From Brevibacillus sp. (GTDB taxonomy: Bacteria > Bacillota > Bacilli > Brevibacillales > Brevibacillaceae), in assembly GCA_017656235.1 (NCBI GenBank), contig JACDOF010000007.1, positions 88,918 to 152,917 on the forward strand: a DNA stretch of 64,000 nt, read 5' to 3'. The position numbers and the translations under genes were made by a program. Shown piece by piece: positions 54,859-63,884 of the stretch (the first letter of the stretch is position 1; each line of letters begins with the position of its first letter). The notes under the pieces are model-generated. The model saw only the letters and a program-made list of their open reading frames with translations. It made no database searches and was not told the origin of the DNA.

Positions 54859-55502
54859 CCTATTCCATTCCCTGGGAGAAGCTGCGCTTTTCGGAAGATG
54901 GTTTGATTCCGGCAATCGTACAGGACGCGATTAGCAAAGAAGTGCTGACGCTGGCCTACATGAACCGCATGTCGCTGGAAAAGACAGTGGAGACAGGTGA
55001 AACCTGGTTTTGGAGCCGTTCCCGTCAGGAGTTGTGGCACAAAGGGGCGACTTCCGGCAATACCCAGCGGGTAAAGGCGATTCGCTACGACTGCGACGGA
55101 GATGCCCTGCTCGTCGAGGTGCTGCCCAACGGGCCGGCTTGTCACAAAGGGGTATACACCTGTTTTGCCGAAACGCTGGAATCCACTTCGGCCAGTGAAA
55201 CAGCGGGACGAAGTGAAAGCGAACGCTTTGCTATTCTGAATGAACTGGAAGCCCTGATCGCAGCCCGTGAGGCGGAACGCCCGGAAGGGTCCTATACCAC
55301 TTACTTGTTTGACAAAGGAATTGACAAGATTCTCAAAAAAGTGGGCGAAGAGGCGGCGGAGGTCATTATCGCCGCCAAAAACCGCAGCCCGGAGGAATTG
55401 CGCTACGAGACTGCCGATTTGTTGTTCCACCTGCTGGTGCTGCTGCGCGAACAAAAACTGCCGCTGGATGCGGTGTTGACGGAGCTTGCGAACCGGCGCT
55501 GA
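54855..55502 (+). CDS. hisI: Bifunctional PRA-CH / PRA-PH (HisIE)
   Basis: This fusion performs steps two and three of the pathway. The N-terminal PRA-CH domain (about 1-115) has [38 protein letters not shown], the metal-binding DCDGDALL and CHKGVYTCF. The C-terminal PRA-PH domain (about 120-215) has [32 protein letters not shown] and [14 protein letters not shown]. The 4 bp ATGA overlap with hisF ends the operon. This completes histidine synthesis here except for a HisN-type histidinol phosphatase and HisC. Confidence 0.95.
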   Translation: MTYSIPWEKLRFSEDGLIPAIVQDAISKEVLTLAYMNRMSLEKTVETGETWFWSRSRQELWHKGATSGNTQRVKAIRYDCDGDALLVEVLPNGPACHKGVYTCFAETLESTSASETAGRSESERFAILNELEALIAAREAERPEGSYTTYLFDKGIDKILKKVGEEAAEVIIAAKNRSPEELRYETADLLFHLLVLLREQKLPLDAVLTELANRR

Positions 55503-55530
55503 CGGGAAACAGACACCATTCTTCAAGTTT

Positions 55531-55566
55531 TGTGTATGAGATTTCCGCAAACGGAAAATCATACAG
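55531..55566. other. Hairpin between hisIE and the secreted repeat protein
   Basis: TGTGTATGAGATTTCCG and CGGAAAATCATACAG pair over about 15 bp with a 4 nt loop. No T-run follows on the plus strand (an A-run does), so it is more likely an mRNA structure than a clear terminator. Confidence 0.45.
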
Positions 55567-55584
55567 AAAAAAAGGGTGGTGTCT

Positions 55585-56313
55585 ATGCGCAATTGGTTGA
55601 AGTCGCTTCTGGCCGGACAGGTTGTACTGGCGCTGTTGTCAGCAATGTTGGCCATGCCTGCCGCTCTGGTTTCGGCCATGCCGGATCAGGGAGGGAATCC
55701 GTCTGTGGGTCACGGCCAGAAAGCGGGGAATTCCTACCGGCTGAACCTGGCTCACTCACCGGCCGTGCAAAAACTGCTCAAACTGGATCATCAGGCTCTT
55801 CGCGAAGAGCTGCGGCGGGACAAATCGCTGGCGGAGATCGCGGAAGAACGGGGAGTAAGTCTGGAAGCCCTCACGGAAGCGGTGTGCAAGGAAAGAAGCG
55901 AGCGGCTTGACCGCGCTGTGGCCGAAGGCAGGCTGTCCGCGGATGATGCCAAGGTGATGAAGCAAAAACAGGCCAACGGAATCAAAAAAAGGCTGATGGC
56001 CAAGCGCTCGGATCACAAGCTGTACAAGCGGAACCGGTTGGAAAAGCTGGCCAATCTATTAAAAATGACGCCGGATGAGCTGAACCGGCAGCTGCAAAGC
56101 GGGAAATCGTTGGCCGAAGTCGCAGCAGAGCGTAACGTTCCGACCGAACAAGTGAAGCAGGTGATGCGCACCTCTCTGCTTCAGATGATCGACCAGAAGG
56201 TGGAGGACGGGTTGATCCCTCCCAGTAAAGCGGACAAGTGGAAGCAAAAGGTAGAGGGACATCTGGAACGGATGCTAGAAGCCAGACGCATGTCACACAA
56301 ACATGCCGGTTAA
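55585..56313 (+). CDS. Secreted protein with two related helical repeats
   Basis: This 242-residue protein has a signal peptide (LLAGQVVLALLSAMLAMPAA, cleavage near residue 31 after SAM or AMP). The rest is highly charged and helical. Two units align: about 60-140 (LLKLDHQALREELRRDKSLAEIAEERGV...) and 154-234 (LLKMTPDELNRQLQSGKSLAEVAAERNV...), each with an LxxEL + KSLAEhAxERxV core resembling a helix-turn-helix-like fold and a following GxLxxxxADKhK segment. I do not recognise a named family. AAAGGGTGGTG precedes the ATG. It has its own terminator. Confidence 0.75.
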   Translation: MRNWLKSLLAGQVVLALLSAMLAMPAALVSAMPDQGGNPSVGHGQKAGNSYRLNLAHSPAVQKLLKLDHQALREELRRDKSLAEIAEERGVSLEALTEAVCKERSERLDRAVAEGRLSADDAKVMKQKQANGIKKRLMAKRSDHKLYKRNRLEKLANLLKMTPDELNRQLQSGKSLAEVAAERNVPTEQVKQVMRTSLLQMIDQKVEDGLIPPSKADKWKQKVEGHLERMLEARRMSHKHAG

Positions 56314-56319
56314 TGGGTA

Positions 56320-56350
56320 CGCCCGGGTTTTAACCCGGGTGTTTTTCTTT
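56320..56350 (+). terminator. Terminator of the secreted repeat protein gene
   Basis: Perfect stem CCCGGGTT / AACCCGGG, followed by TGTTTTTCTTT. Confidence 0.9.
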
Positions 56351-56430
56351 AGACGTGTAAGCATTTATCGGTTTGGGGAAACTGGAGGGTTCCTCAGCTC
56401 TTGATAGGAAAATGAGATGCTGAGCCGGTT

Positions 56431-56545
56431 TGCCCTCGCCCCCGCGGATCGTTTCACAGCGGTCAGTCGTGCATCATTGCTGGCCAGGCAACAGCGCGAG
56501 CAGGACATTTGGCCACTTCGGGACACTATGTCTACACGCTCCAGG
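56431..56545. repeat. Degenerate copy of the dispersed intergenic repeat
   Basis: Segments such as TGCCCTCGCCCCCGCGGATC (56431) and GGGACACTATGTCTACACGC (56519) resemble 48623 and 48720 in the same order. It lies in the 320 bp gap before the two-component genes. No other feature is seen there besides a possible weak TATACT box near 56577. Confidence 0.35.
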
Positions 56546-56633
56546 GAAAAACCTGTCGTTGGCACCTGTCCCTGTATACTATACTGAATAAGGAAAGCGC
56601 TCTCATCACCGGTTATGAAGAGGAGGTTCTGAT

Positions 56634-58544
56634 GTGATCCGGGTACTGTCACTGCTGTTGGGGATCGTGCTGGCCGGCCATTTTTGGTCGACTGCGGTTC
56701 ACGCCGGTTCGCTGACCAACCGTGTGATACGCGTCGCCTACGACCATTCGCTGCCGCCGTTTTCCTATGTGGACGACAGCGGTGATGCCGGCGGCTTTTC
56801 GGTTGATTTGATCCGCGGCATCGCCAGGATGCGCGGCCTGACGCTGGAATACGTGCCGCTGGACTGGGACGAGGCCGTCGCCCGCCTGGCCGAGGGAAAA
56901 GTAGACGTCATTCTGGGCATGAAGTACACCAGTGCGCGGGACAAGCTGTTCGACTTCAGTGAATCGTTTTTTACCATGTCGGAGGTGCTGCTCGTCTCCA
57001 GACAAAATCAGACGATTCATCACCTGAACGATCTGAAGGAAAAAGTCGTGGCCGTCCAGCGGGAAAGCGTGGGGGTTGATCTGCTGGAAAGTGTCAGAAG
57101 AGTGAAAATGCTTGTCGCCTTTAGTCAGCAGGATGCGCTTGACTATCTGCGGATCGGCAGGGCAGAGGCGTTCCTCGGAAATCCCTGGACGGCGCAGTAC
57201 CTTCTGGAGAAGCGGGGTGAGCAGGATTTGTACGAGACCCGTTCGGGGCTGATCAATCCTGCCGATTACGCTTTTGCCGTACGCGAGGGGAACTACCAAC
57301 TGCTGCGTGAACTAAACAGCGGACTCAACCAGTTGCTTCAGGACGGAACCTACGGCCGGTTGTACAGCCACTACTTTGAGCCGTATTCTTCGCACATCGC
57401 CGACTGGTGGCGAAAGGTGGTTACATTGCTGCTGACGATCACCGGCTTGATTGTGTTGGTGCTGGTTCTGGGGGTTTTCTGGAACAAACGGCTGCAGTAT
57501 GAAGTGCAAAGGCAGACCACCGCCTTGGCTGACAGCCTCGCTTTTCAGTCGCAGGTACTAAATAGCGTGGACAGTGCCATTTTTGCGTTCAATCTCGAAG
57601 GACGGATAACGCTGCGAAACGAGATCGCCAGACATCTGCTGGGTATGGGGGAGGATGCTTTGGGCAGACGGGTGGACGAGTTCCTGCCGGAATTGCCGCT
57701 TCAGGAGGCGATTGAGCAGAAGCAGCAGCTTTTTCAAGGAGAGTTGGTACGGCAGGAGAGGGGATCGAGATTTTTCCACTACCATATTGCTCCCCTTTAC
57801 AGCGGTGTTGGCGAAATGATCGGCGGAATCGTCAGTTTGCAGGATCGGACAGTGCAAAAACACCTTCAGGCCCGGTTGGTCGATCAGGAGAAAATGCGGG
57901 CCCTCGGTCAACTGGTGGCGGGAATCGCCCATGAGCTGCGCAACCCTTTGACTGCCATAAAAACGTTCATCGAACTGCTGCCCCGCAGACTGAACGATCC
58001 CCGCTTTCGGGCCGAGCTGATCCGACATGTGCCGGAAGAAGTGGAGCGGTTGAATCAGATTGTCGAAGATCTGCTGGATTACGCGAGGAGCCAACCGATG
58101 GAGATGCGGATGGAAAGACTGGGCGATATCGTCGATTCCGTTCTTGGACTGTTTGCCAGACGACTGCATCAAGAACAGACACAGCTCTTGGTGGAAGTGC
58201 CGCCACAGGTGATGGTTTGCTGTGACCGTGCCCGAATCAAGCAAGTGCTGATCAATCTCGTGTTGAATGGATTGGAAGCGATGGAGCGGGCTGAAGATAA
58301 ACGGCTCACGATTCGCGCCGAACAGGGGCCGGACGCAGTCATACTCTCGATTTCTGACACGGGTGAGGGGATTGATGACGCCCACCTGTCCCGTTTGTTC
58401 CAACCATTCTTCACCACCAAAAGGGAGGGGATTGGACTAGGCCTGTACCTCTCGCAAAAAATCATGCGCGAGCATGGTGGTGAACTGACGGTAGAGAGCA
58501 GCGTGGGGGCAGGGACGACATTCCGGCTGCGCTTTCCGGCGTAA
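56634..58544 (+). CDS. Sensor histidine kinase with extracellular solute-binding (SBP_bac_3) domain
   Basis: This is a 636-residue sensor. A signal peptide (1-24) is followed by a family 3 solute-binding domain (about 30-250, IRVAYDHSLPPFSYVDDSGDAGGFSVDL in part) outside the cell. A TM segment (about 262-284) leads to a PAS domain (about 305-400), HisKA (GIAHELRNPLTAIKTFIEL) and HATPase_c (LINLVLNGLEAM, DTGEGIDDAHLSRLF, GLYLSQKIMREHGG). This is the layout of NtrB-like kinases that sense amino acids or carboxylates. The next genes are a sigma-54 activator and a TAXI-TRAP transporter. The start is GTG 56634 after GAGGAGG. The ligand is unknown. Confidence 0.9.
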   Translation: MIRVLSLLLGIVLAGHFWSTAVHAGSLTNRVIRVAYDHSLPPFSYVDDSGDAGGFSVDLIRGIARMRGLTLEYVPLDWDEAVARLAEGKVDVILGMKYTSARDKLFDFSESFFTMSEVLLVSRQNQTIHHLNDLKEKVVAVQRESVGVDLLESVRRVKMLVAFSQQDALDYLRIGRAEAFLGNPWTAQYLLEKRGEQDLYETRSGLINPADYAFAVREGNYQLLRELNSGLNQLLQDGTYGRLYSHYFEPYSSHIADWWRKVVTLLLTITGLIVLVLVLGVFWNKRLQYEVQRQTTALADSLAFQSQVLNSVDSAIFAFNLEGRITLRNEIARHLLGMGEDALGRRVDEFLPELPLQEAIEQKQQLFQGELVRQERGSRFFHYHIAPLYSGVGEMIGGIVSLQDRTVQKHLQARLVDQEKMRALGQLVAGIAHELRNPLTAIKTFIELLPRRLNDPRFRAELIRHVPEEVERLNQIVEDLLDYARSQPMEMRMERLGDIVDSVLGLFARRLHQEQTQLLVEVPPQVMVCCDRARIKQVLINLVLNGLEAMERAEDKRLTIRAEQGPDAVILSISDTGEGIDDAHLSRLFQPFFTTKREGIGLGLYLSQKIMREHGGELTVESSVGAGTTFRLRFPA

Positions 58545-58618
58545 CGCCATACCTGTTCACTGGAGTGGTCACGTACCGGGGTGCGATTCCATCGACAGAA
58601 AGTTGAAGGAGGAAGCAG

Positions 58619-60007
58619 ATGAAACACAAGCTGCTGATTGTTGACGATGAGCAGGCAATTTGCTCTTCGCTTTCGTTTGCCCTTGATGACCAGTACCAAA
58701 TCTGGACCGCTCGCGACGAGCAAACCTGCATGCACATCCTTGATCAGGAGGCGATTGATCTGGTGCTGCTCGACCTCAACCTGGGGCGAATGAGCGGGCT
58801 GGATCTTTTGCCGCAGATTATGAAGCGCCGCCCGGAAGCGGCGGTGATCATGATGACCGCCTACGGCACGATTGAATCCTCGGTCAAGGCGATCAAAGCG
58901 GGCGCCTATCATTACATAACCAAACCGATCAACCTGGAAGAAGTGCGGCTGCTGCTGTCCAAGGCAGCGGAGTACAAGCAGCTTCATCGGCAGGTGAAGC
59001 TGTTTGGTGACGCCGTCCGACAACAACACGCCTACGCCGGTTTGATTGGAAAAAGCCAGCCAATGCAGCGGCTGTTTCAACTGATCGAGCGGCTCAAGCG
59101 GATCAATTCCAACATCCTGATTACCGGGGAAAGCGGCACCGGCAAAGAACTTGTCGCACGGGCCATCCACTTCCAGGGAGAACGGCAGAGCCAACCGTTT
59201 GCTGTCATCAATTGCGCGGCCATCCCGGAAAATCTCCTGGAAAGTGAGCTGTTCGGGTACGAAAAAGGAGCCTTTTCCGGTGCCTACCAGCGCAAAGAGG
59301 GGCTGCTGATGTCCACGCATGGGGGGACATTGTTTCTGGACGAAATCGGGGAAATGCCGCTTTCTCTTCAGGCGAAGATTTTGCGGGTAATAGAGGATCG
59401 GCACGTTACCCCGCTCGGTTCCGTCCACCCAAGAGAAGTAGACATCCGCTTTATTGCCGCAACCAACCGCAACTTGTTGGAGGAGGTGCGGAAAGGAACA
59501 TTTCGGGAGGATTTGTACTACCGGCTCAACGTCATTCCGCTGCACGTTCCGCCGCTTCGGGAAAGACGGGAGGACATTCCCCTGTTGATCGAGCACTTTC
59601 TGTCGTTGTATGCGGCCAACATGAACAAACCTCCGAAAACAATGGATGTCGAGGTCAAGAAGCTGTTATATGCGTACAGCTATCCCGGAAATGTGCGGGA
59701 GCTGGCCAACATTGTCGAGTACGCGGTCGTCATGTCCCTCTCCGAGCGGATCACGATGGAAGATCTGCCGCCAGCGTTTCCGGCGGCGATGGAGGAACAG
59801 GACGGGAGGCTCAGCAAGCAAGACGGCATTTTCCTTCCCGCGGACCTGCCGCTCAATGAAGTGGAACGGCGCTATCTTTTGTACATGCTGGAGCGGCACG
59901 GTTTTCATCGCAAAAAAACGGCGGAGCTGCTGCAAATCAGTGAGCGGGGATTGCGGCAAAAGGTAAAGCAGTACCTTGGTCAGCGGCGGCAAACAATTCC
60001 GGAATAG
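58619..60007 (+). CDS. Sigma-54-dependent response regulator (NtrC family)
   Basis: This is a 462-residue three-domain activator: receiver (1-120, phospho-Asp in VLLDLNLGRMSGL), AAA+ domain (about 140-375, GESGTGKELVARAIH and the sigma-54 contact loop as GAFSGA, with Ser in place of the usual Thr), and a Fis-type HTH (about 425-460, RYLLYMLERHGFHRKKTAELLQISERGLRQKV in part). GGAGGAAGCAG precedes the ATG. It is the partner of the upstream kinase. The -24/-12 promoter just downstream is its obvious target. Confidence 0.93.
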   Translation: MKHKLLIVDDEQAICSSLSFALDDQYQIWTARDEQTCMHILDQEAIDLVLLDLNLGRMSGLDLLPQIMKRRPEAAVIMMTAYGTIESSVKAIKAGAYHYITKPINLEEVRLLLSKAAEYKQLHRQVKLFGDAVRQQHAYAGLIGKSQPMQRLFQLIERLKRINSNILITGESGTGKELVARAIHFQGERQSQPFAVINCAAIPENLLESELFGYEKGAFSGAYQRKEGLLMSTHGGTLFLDEIGEMPLSLQAKILRVIEDRHVTPLGSVHPREVDIRFIAATNRNLLEEVRKGTFREDLYYRLNVIPLHVPPLRERREDIPLLIEHFLSLYAANMNKPPKTMDVEVKKLLYAYSYPGNVRELANIVEYAVVMSLSERITMEDLPPAFPAAMEEQDGRLSKQDGIFLPADLPLNEVERRYLLYMLERHGFHRKKTAELLQISERGLRQKVKQYLGQRRQTIPE

Positions 60008-60087
60008 AGCGGCATTTTTTGCCGCTTCCCACCAGGGCTGTCACACCAAGATGTTGATAGCGCTTGCTTGTACTTTCCCTCAACGCC

Positions 60088-60104
60088 TGGCATCTTACTT
60101 GCTT
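60088..60104 (+). promoter_or_regulatory. Sigma-54 (SigL) promoter of the TAXI-TRAP operon
   Basis: TGGCATCTTACTTGCTT has the -24 GG (60089-60090) and -12 GC (60101-60102) exactly 12 bp apart, as required. It starts 66 bp before the binding-protein gene and follows directly after a gene for a sigma-54 activator. Confidence 0.85.
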
Positions 60105-60153
60105 GGTCTGCAGGATGAATCGAAACCATCACTTTTTCAAAGGGGGAAATTGC

Positions 60154-61143
60154 ATGAAAAAATGGGTTTCATTTCTGTTATCCGTTTTATTGCTGCTGGC
60201 GCTGTTCGGCTGCGGCAGTCCGGTCGGAACACAGGGCGGAAACGGAAGCAGCGGTGGAGCGAGCGAGCAAATGTTTTTGACCATCGCGACCGGCGGCAGT
60301 TCCGGGCCCTATTACACGATCGGGGGAGCACTGGCCAAGGTCTACAAAGATAAACTGGGGTACAACGCTTCCGTACAGTCGACCGGTGCCTCTGTGGAAA
60401 ACGTCAATCTGCTGAAAGCAAAGAAAGTTGATATGGCTTTTGCCATGTCCGACGTCGTGACCTTTGCCTACAATGGTCAGGAAAGCTTCAAGGAGAGTGG
60501 AGCGATCAAGGACTTGCGGGCAATGGCGGGACTTTATCTCAACTACGTACAGATTATCACCCTGAAAGACCGCAACATCAAATCGGTAACGGATTTGCGG
60601 GGGAAACGTGTCGGAGTGGGGGCGCCGAACAGCGGGGTCGAGGTAAACGCGCGAATGGTATTGGCCGGGCACGGTCTAACCTATGATGACATTACGCCGG
60701 ATTACCTGTCTTATGCGGAAGCGGTCGAGCAGTTAAAAAACAATGCGATCGACGCGGCATTCGTCACTTCGGGTCTGCCCAATGCCACCGTACTGGATCT
60801 GATGACGACAGCTGACGTGGAGATCGTTCCCATTCAACCTGCCGATGTGGACAAACTGGCCGCCGAGTATCCGTTTTTCGTAAAGGCAGAAATACCGGCC
60901 GGCCTCTACAATAACGATCAGCCCGTGCCGACGGCGGCAATCCGCAACATCATGCTGGTTCGCTCCGATCTGTCGGAAGAGCAGGTGTACAAGCTGACCA
61001 AAACGTTCTTTGAAAATTTAGAGACCCTGCAAGAAGCCCATAACGCGGCAAAGAAAATCTCATTGGAAGAAGCGGGTAAAAATCTGGTGATTCCGCTGCA
61101 CGCGGGGGCAGAGAAATATTACAAGGAAATGCTTGGAAACTAA
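60154..61143 (+). CDS. TAXI family TRAP transporter solute-binding lipoprotein
   Basis: This is a 329-residue TAXI-type solute receptor. The lipobox LFGC places the lipidated Cys at residue 20. Family features are FLTIATGGSSGPYYTIGGALAKVY, VQSTGASVENVNLLKAKKVDMAF, MAGLYLNYVQIITLKD, LRGKRVGVGAPNSGVE and FVTSGLPNATVLDL. AAAGGGGG precedes the ATG. It captures the substrate for the fused permease downstream. TAXI substrates known elsewhere include glutamate and 2-oxoglutarate; which one applies here is unknown. Confidence 0.92.
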   Translation: MKKWVSFLLSVLLLLALFGCGSPVGTQGGNGSSGGASEQMFLTIATGGSSGPYYTIGGALAKVYKDKLGYNASVQSTGASVENVNLLKAKKVDMAFAMSDVVTFAYNGQESFKESGAIKDLRAMAGLYLNYVQIITLKDRNIKSVTDLRGKRVGVGAPNSGVEVNARMVLAGHGLTYDDITPDYLSYAEAVEQLKNNAIDAAFVTSGLPNATVLDLMTTADVEIVPIQPADVDKLAAEYPFFVKAEIPAGLYNNDQPVPTAAIRNIMLVRSDLSEEQVYKLTKTFFENLETLQEAHNAAKKISLEEAGKNLVIPLHAGAEKYYKEMLGN

Positions 61144-61180
61144 TATGCTAACGAAACGGTGAGATCAGGAGGGGGAGGAA

Positions 61181-61732
61181 ATGAAGAAACAGATCGCAGT
61201 CTACTTTCTGGCCTTCACCCTCCTCTTCGCCAACTGGCCTGTTCGGTCTTTGCTGCTCATGGATGAGCGTGAACAAAAACTGTTGGTCGCTGTGCCCTTT
61301 TCCCATAACGATCGCGTTACGGTCGAATGGGTTCACTCGGTGGAACGAACTCCGTGGCGGGAGACCTATGCGCTTGACGATGAGGGGGATTTGAGACTGG
61401 TCGAAACCTCATTTCGCTCTTTTGGTGCCGGGGTCCCCGCCGCATTTGAACAGCCGGTCCAGGTTGAAGAGGGCTGGATTACCGTAAAAGGGCTGAATCT
61501 CCCAAGAGATTCGGTCAGCTATCTGATCTCACGTGATGACTTTACGTTGACGATGGGAACACACACATGGCAGGCAACCCGGATTGTGCCAAAAGACCAC
61601 TCTCTGCAGCTTACGGTTGGCCTTCTGCCGTGGTGGGTTACCCTCATCTACGATTTGCCGGGAGAGGATGTGAAAGCAGATGAATCAACCCGCCAGGCCG
61701 CTTTCGGAACAGGAGACGAACAACGAGAGTAG
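61181..61732 (+). CDS. DUF1850 protein of the TAXI-TRAP operon
   Basis: This is a 183-residue protein with an N-terminal membrane or signal segment (7-28) and a DUF1850 domain: LLVAVPFSHNDRVTVEWVHSVERTPWRETY, LRLVETSFRSFGAGVPA, DDFTLTMGTHTWQA. DUF1850 genes are typically found between the TAXI binding protein and permease genes, and this is the case here. AGGAGGGGGAGGAA precedes the ATG. It overlaps the permease by 53 bp. The role is unknown; it may be a membrane-bound accessory. Confidence 0.85.
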   Translation: MKKQIAVYFLAFTLLFANWPVRSLLLMDEREQKLLVAVPFSHNDRVTVEWVHSVERTPWRETYALDDEGDLRLVETSFRSFGAGVPAAFEQPVQVEEGWITVKGLNLPRDSVSYLISRDDFTLTMGTHTWQATRIVPKDHSLQLTVGLLPWWVTLIYDLPGEDVKADESTRQAAFGTGDEQRE

Positions 61733-63641
61733 GATCAAGGCCGTATTGGAAGCGTACGACCGCGAGTCGGCGTATCGTGTCTTTGCCAACAGATGGCTGC
61801 GCTTGCTGATCTCCCTGTTGGCGGTTTCGTTTGCGCTGTATCACATGTATGCGGCCTATTCACCGATTGTCACGCTGAAGCACCGTGCTTTGCACGTGGC
61901 GATTGTGCTGTGTTTGATTTTTTTGCTCTATCCTGGATGGAAACGTGCCTCAAGGGAAAAGCTGTCGCCAGGGGATACACTTCTGGCGGTTCTCTCGTTG
62001 TCAACGGCCGGTTATATCTTTCTTTTTTATCTGGATATCGTGAATCGAGGCGGATTGCCTTCGCTCTGGGACGTTGTATTCGGCACACTCCTTTGCTCGC
62101 TGGTGTTGGAGGCATCCCGACGGGTAGCCGGATGGGAATTGACGGCGATGGCAGCCATCGCGATTGCCTACGCGTACCTTGGGCCTTATCTGCCGGGCGA
62201 CTTCGCCCATCGCGGCTACACGTTTGCCGACATCTTTAACTATATGTACGTAACAACGGAGGGAGTCTATGGAACGGCAATTGCCGTTTCCGCTTCCTAC
62301 ATCATCTTGTTTATCATCTTCGGCGCGTTTTTATCCAAGTCAGGGATGGGCACGCTGTTTAATGATCTGTCGCTTGCCGTCGCCGGAAGCAGCAAGGGAG
62401 GGCCTGCCAAGGTAGGCGTCATTGCCAGTGCGGTACACGGTTCCATCAACGGTTCCGCAGTGGCCAGCGTAGTGACGACCGGATCGTTTACGATTCCGAT
62501 GATGAAACGAGTGGGCTACAAGCCCGACTTTGCTGCGGGGGTTGAGGCTACGGCAGCTGTCGGTGGACAGATTTTACCTCCGATCATGGGAGCGGCTGCG
62601 TTTATCATGGCTGAGACGCTGGGAATGTCGTACCTCACGATTGCGATTGCCGCTTTTATTCCGGCGCTGCTGTATTACTTTGGGCTTCTGGTTCAGGTTC
62701 ATCTGCGTGCCGACAAGGAAAAACTGGAAGGGCTGCGAAAGGATGAGCTGCCCCGTGTCATCGATGTATTGAAGGAACGAGGACACCTTCTGCTGCCGCT
62801 GATCATTCTGATCGTGCTGCTTGCGATGGGCTATACCCCGACGTTGGTAGCGGTCTTTACCATCGGGGCAACCATTCTCATTGCTTCCCTTCGGCCCGCC
62901 AGTCGAATGGGGATGCGTGACATCCTGCAGGCGCTTGAAAATGGTGTGCGCGACACGCTCAGCGTTGCGGCTGCCTGCGCTGCCGTGGGGATTACCGTGG
63001 GTGTATTCAGTCTGACCGGATTTGGGTTGAAGTTGGCCAACATCATTCTGGTGTTTGGACAGGGCAGTCTGTTTCTGACCCTGATCTTTACAATGCTGGC
63101 ATCGATCATCTTGGGGCTGGGGCTGCCGTCGATTCCCTGCTACATCATCACCGCGACGATGGCAGCGCCAGCGTTGGCCACGTTTGGCGTTGATCCGCTG
63201 TCAGCGCACCTGTTTGTCTTTTATTTCGGTGTGATTGCCAACCTGACTCCGCCCATCGCTTTGGCTGCTTTTGCCGGTGCCGGCATTGCCGGTTCCGATC
63301 CGCAGCGGACCGGCTGGATCTCGTGCAAGTTGGCGCTGGCCGGCTTTATTGTTCCGTTCATTTTTGTTTACAAACCGGCCATGCTGATTCATCAGGCCAC
63401 TGTCAGCGAGATTTTGGAGGTGGCGGTCACGTCTATACTCGCGATTATCGCTCTTGCTGCAGCTACAGAAGGATATTTGTTTGTCAAACTGGGCTGGATC
63501 AATCGCTGTCTGCTGATTGCAGCAGGAGTGGTAATGATGTTTCCGGAGGTGTGGGCGGTGAGCATGTCTCTGGCAGTATTGGGGTTCGTTTTCCTTTATC
63601 AATGGATCCGGAAGAAACGTTCCACCGCCCTGTCCACATGA
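61680..63641 (+). CDS. TRAP transporter fused permease (4TM-12TM)
   Basis: This is a 653-residue membrane protein with some 16-18 hydrophobic segments, fusing the small and large TRAP membrane subunits as is usual for the TAXI type. Conserved DctM blocks include GSINGSAVASVVTTGSFTIP, GVEATAAVGGQILPPIMGAA and GLGLPSIPCYIITATMAAP, and later FYFGVIANLTPPIALAAFA. It starts inside the DUF1850 gene (ATG 61680, preceded by GAGAGGATGTGAAAGC). Transport is driven by a sodium or proton gradient. Confidence 0.93.
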   Translation: MNQPARPLSEQETNNESRIKAVLEAYDRESAYRVFANRWLRLLISLLAVSFALYHMYAAYSPIVTLKHRALHVAIVLCLIFLLYPGWKRASREKLSPGDTLLAVLSLSTAGYIFLFYLDIVNRGGLPSLWDVVFGTLLCSLVLEASRRVAGWELTAMAAIAIAYAYLGPYLPGDFAHRGYTFADIFNYMYVTTEGVYGTAIAVSASYIILFIIFGAFLSKSGMGTLFNDLSLAVAGSSKGGPAKVGVIASAVHGSINGSAVASVVTTGSFTIPMMKRVGYKPDFAAGVEATAAVGGQILPPIMGAAAFIMAETLGMSYLTIAIAAFIPALLYYFGLLVQVHLRADKEKLEGLRKDELPRVIDVLKERGHLLLPLIILIVLLAMGYTPTLVAVFTIGATILIASLRPASRMGMRDILQALENGVRDTLSVAAACAAVGITVGVFSLTGFGLKLANIILVFGQGSLFLTLIFTMLASIILGLGLPSIPCYIITATMAAPALATFGVDPLSAHLFVFYFGVIANLTPPIALAAFAGAGIAGSDPQRTGWISCKLALAGFIVPFIFVYKPAMLIHQATVSEILEVAVTSILAIIALAAATEGYLFVKLGWINRCLLIAAGVVMMFPEVWAVSMSLAVLGFVFLYQWIRKKRSTALST

Positions 63642-63668
63642 AGGGAGACGGCAAATTGACCGTTTCCA

Positions 63669-63721
63669 AACAGCCTTTTCTCCGGGCCGATGGCTCTAGA
63701 GAAAAGGCTGTTGAATTTTCC
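63669..63721 (+). terminator. Terminator of the TAXI-TRAP operon
   Basis: A perfect 14 bp stem (AACAGCCTTTTCTC / GAGAAAAGGCTGTT) is followed by GAATTTTCC. It insulates the rrn promoters that come next. Confidence 0.8.
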
Positions 63722-63732
63722 ACAATTTATTA

Positions 63733-63761
63733 TTGACTTTGAACGAGATAGTGTGTTAGAT
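63733..63761 (+). promoter_or_regulatory. rrn promoter P1
   Basis: TTGACT, a 17 bp spacer and TTAGAT. A hairpin (GCCGCTGAACGGCGGC, about 63774) follows in the transcript. Confidence 0.6.
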
Positions 63762-63854
63762 TATCTCTTGTCGCCGCTGAACGGCGGCAGCAACACAAAG
63801 TCAGTCAAGCTTCGAATAGCAGTGATCTCAACGAAAAACCTGCTAAAAAAATGC

Positions 63855-63884
63855 TTGACTCTCTGCTGAATGGCATGATATATT
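63855..63884 (+). promoter_or_regulatory. rrn promoter P2
   Basis: TTGACT, an 18 bp spacer and TATATT, preceded by an A-rich stretch (GCTAAAAAAATGC). Tandem promoters with TTGACT -35 boxes are the rule for rRNA operons of Bacillales. Confidence 0.75.
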
